In this document: positions 6,028 to 7,240 of the stretch, piece by piece
How positions within the stretch are numbered: the stretch's first letter is position 1
Layout: each line of letters starts with the position of its first letter
Source of the DNA: Methylomonas sp.
GTDB lineage: Bacteria; Pseudomonadota; Gammaproteobacteria; Methylococcales; Methylomonadaceae
NCBI GenBank assembly: GCA_026990815.1
Contig: JALXCS010000103.1
Coordinates: 1-7,240 of the forward strand
DNA: 7,240 nt
Direction: 5' to 3'
Notes under the pieces: generated by a model
Told to the model about the DNA's origin: nothing
Seen by the model: the letters and a program-made list of their open reading frames with translations, nothing else
Database searches by the model: none
Made by a program: the position numbers and the translations under genes

Positions 6028-7240
6028 TTATGCCGCTTTTTTAAGTGTTTGATCTGGTTTTTTTAGGGACTTTTCTGATTCTTTTAACAGACTGATTACT
6101 GTAAGGATTACAGTGAGGAAGATTGCAAATAAAGTGGCAATTATTATTGACCATAATATAAAGCGAGGCTTATCAGGATAGCTTGCTTCAACAGGTAATT
6201 CAGCGCTACTCAGTAATTTTGCTTCCTTTTTATCGGAGTTATTCTTCAATTTTTCAAAACGTTCAAGCATTATTTTGTATAGCGCCTGGTCGGCTTTTAC
6301 CTTTTTTTCTAAACTGCGAATTTCAGAATTAACCCCCATGTCTTCAGCAAATTGCTGTTCAAATTGGGACCATTTGTTCATTTCTATATATAATGCCAAC
6401 GCATCTTGAGATTGTTTCAGTTTGTTTTTTGCCATAGGGAGCTTATTGTTTTCCCATTCAGCAATTTCAGTCATTTTTTCTGCTTTTCTCTCTTCTTGAA
6501 TAGCAAGATACATATCGGTTATGCGATTAACAACTTTACTTGCCAATTCTGGTTTTCGGAACGATAGGCGACATTGATAACCGGGTAATTTTTATATTGA
6601 GTTACATTAAAATTCCGCAAAAAATAATTGACCATGTTTGACATTCGTTCTGCCGCCAATCTCTCCTCTCGTATTTTTGAAGCAGATTCTATTTCCTCAT
6701 TGGGGATGTCTGAGGCTTTAATAAACTCAGGAAGAGTATTGAGCTGCAGATCCAAAATAACACGCTTGATTAATTTTTTTGATGAGATTTCATCTATTTT
6801 TTTCTGAATAACACTTGTTTCCAGGATTATTTTTGGTGGGGCAGAAAGGTCAATGTTCCTGGAGTTTTCATTTCCAATCAAAAGTCGTGTTTTTGCCTCA
6901 TATAAAGGCGTCTGCTGGAAAAAGTGGATAATGGCTATCAGCATAACTAAACTGGCGGCTCCTAGGAATATTCCTTTCTTTTGCCAAAAGGCATTAACGA
7001 ATACTTTGCCAGAATGATTTTTTGTGGCCGTCGGTGCGGTTTTGGTTTTTACTACTTCCTTTTTTAATTGAGGAATGGATTCCTTGATTGGTTTTGGTGT
7101 TTCATTCTCTTTCTGCTTGTTTGGTTTTTCGGGAACGGTTGTTTTTTTATTATCTTTTTTCTTTTTTAAGAAGTGTACAGGTGGCGCAGGGGTGGGTTTG
7201 GTAACTATTTCCTTGGATTTGATACTGGGCTTTTCTTGAT
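6028..7240 (-). pseudogene. Wzz/GumC-type polysaccharide chain-length determinant, frameshifted and partial
   Basis: Members of this inner-membrane family set polymer length or help export of surface polysaccharides. Read leftward from the right edge, about 88 Lys/Pro-rich residues come first, then membrane segment 1 (GIFLGAASLVMLIAIIHFF, about 6974-6918), then the periplasmic Wzz domain (PLYEAKTRLLIG, and NYPVINVAYRSEN). At about 6552 the frame breaks: reading on gives NWQVKLLIA and a stop at 6519, while the -1 frame gives PELASKVVNRITDMY, exactly the family continuation of a YRSEN segment. The second frame (to 6028) encodes a charged, coiled-coil-like stretch, ASYPDKPRF and membrane segment 2 (about 6162-6085), then a short basic tail. 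There is no C-terminal tyrosine kinase domain. One missing base explains the break; it may be real or a sequencing error. The N-terminus is off the window. Confidence 0.85.

Noticed and set aside
6028..6546. Separate gene starting at TTG 6546
   Set aside because: No ribosome site precedes it, and its first residues continue the family motif (PELASKVVNRI) that begins before 6546 in the same frame. It is the 3' part of the broken chain-length gene.
6545..6560. Programmed -1 ribosomal frameshift in the chain-length gene
   Set aside because: Re-reading one C after GAAAAC would restore the family sequence, but the heptamer CGAAAAC is not of the X-XXY-YYZ slippery type and I see no strong hairpin just downstream. 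A deletion or read error is simpler.
1..7240. Mobile element, CRISPR, toxin-antitoxin or defence system
   Set aside because: No transposase, integrase, terminal repeats, regular spaced repeats, toxin-antitoxin pair or defence-type domains are visible. The full-length genes are housekeeping or envelope types.

Overview
The window is a compact, AT-rich bacterial chromosomal segment. The gene content fits a gammaproteobacterium: HolA, Rpe and the LeuB-like protein align by eye with E. coli-type sequences, and there is a DegP-type protease. The PEP-CTERM tail of the form VPxPAAxWLFxxGxxGxxGxxRR is common in methanotrophs and other exopolysaccharide producers. A Methylococcales-like host is a reasonable guess but is not proven. 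I found no rRNA, tRNA, CRISPR array, insertion sequence or phage gene.

Layout from left to right. (1) 1-794, minus: 5' part of a DegP/HtrA periplasmic serine protease with signal peptide and complete catalytic triad; its PDZ domains lie off the left edge. (2) 1014-2042, plus: holA, DNA polymerase III delta subunit, transcribed divergently from degP. (3) 2217-3047, plus: a secreted PEP-CTERM protein with its own candidate promoter. (4) A perfect 30-bp palindrome at 3064-3093, likely a two-way terminator, between the PEP-CTERM gene and the convergent rpe (3111-3779, minus; ribulose-phosphate 3-epimerase). (5) A divergent intergenic region at 3780-3947 with promoter-like elements both ways and a small dyad, then a probable two-gene unit: a thioredoxin-fold protein (3948-4511) and an isopropylmalate/isocitrate dehydrogenase family protein (4556-5668), closed by a strong rho-independent terminator (5771-5812). 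(6) An AT-rich gap with little recognisable content. (7) 6028-7240, minus: a Wzz/GumC-type polysaccharide chain-length protein, broken by an apparent 1-bp deletion near 6552 and carrying a long Lys/Pro-rich cytoplasmic tail that runs off the right edge.

The genes do not form one pathway. HolA (replication), Rpe (pentose phosphate/RuMP/Calvin carbon flow) and DegP (envelope quality control) are housekeeping genes. The PEP-CTERM protein and the chain-length protein both point to an envelope and exopolysaccharide lifestyle. I see no convincing new multi-gene system. The most useful leads are the frameshifted chain-length gene with its odd tail, the stand-alone LeuB-like enzyme paired with a thioredoxin-like gene, and the uncharacterised ectodomain of the PEP-CTERM protein.
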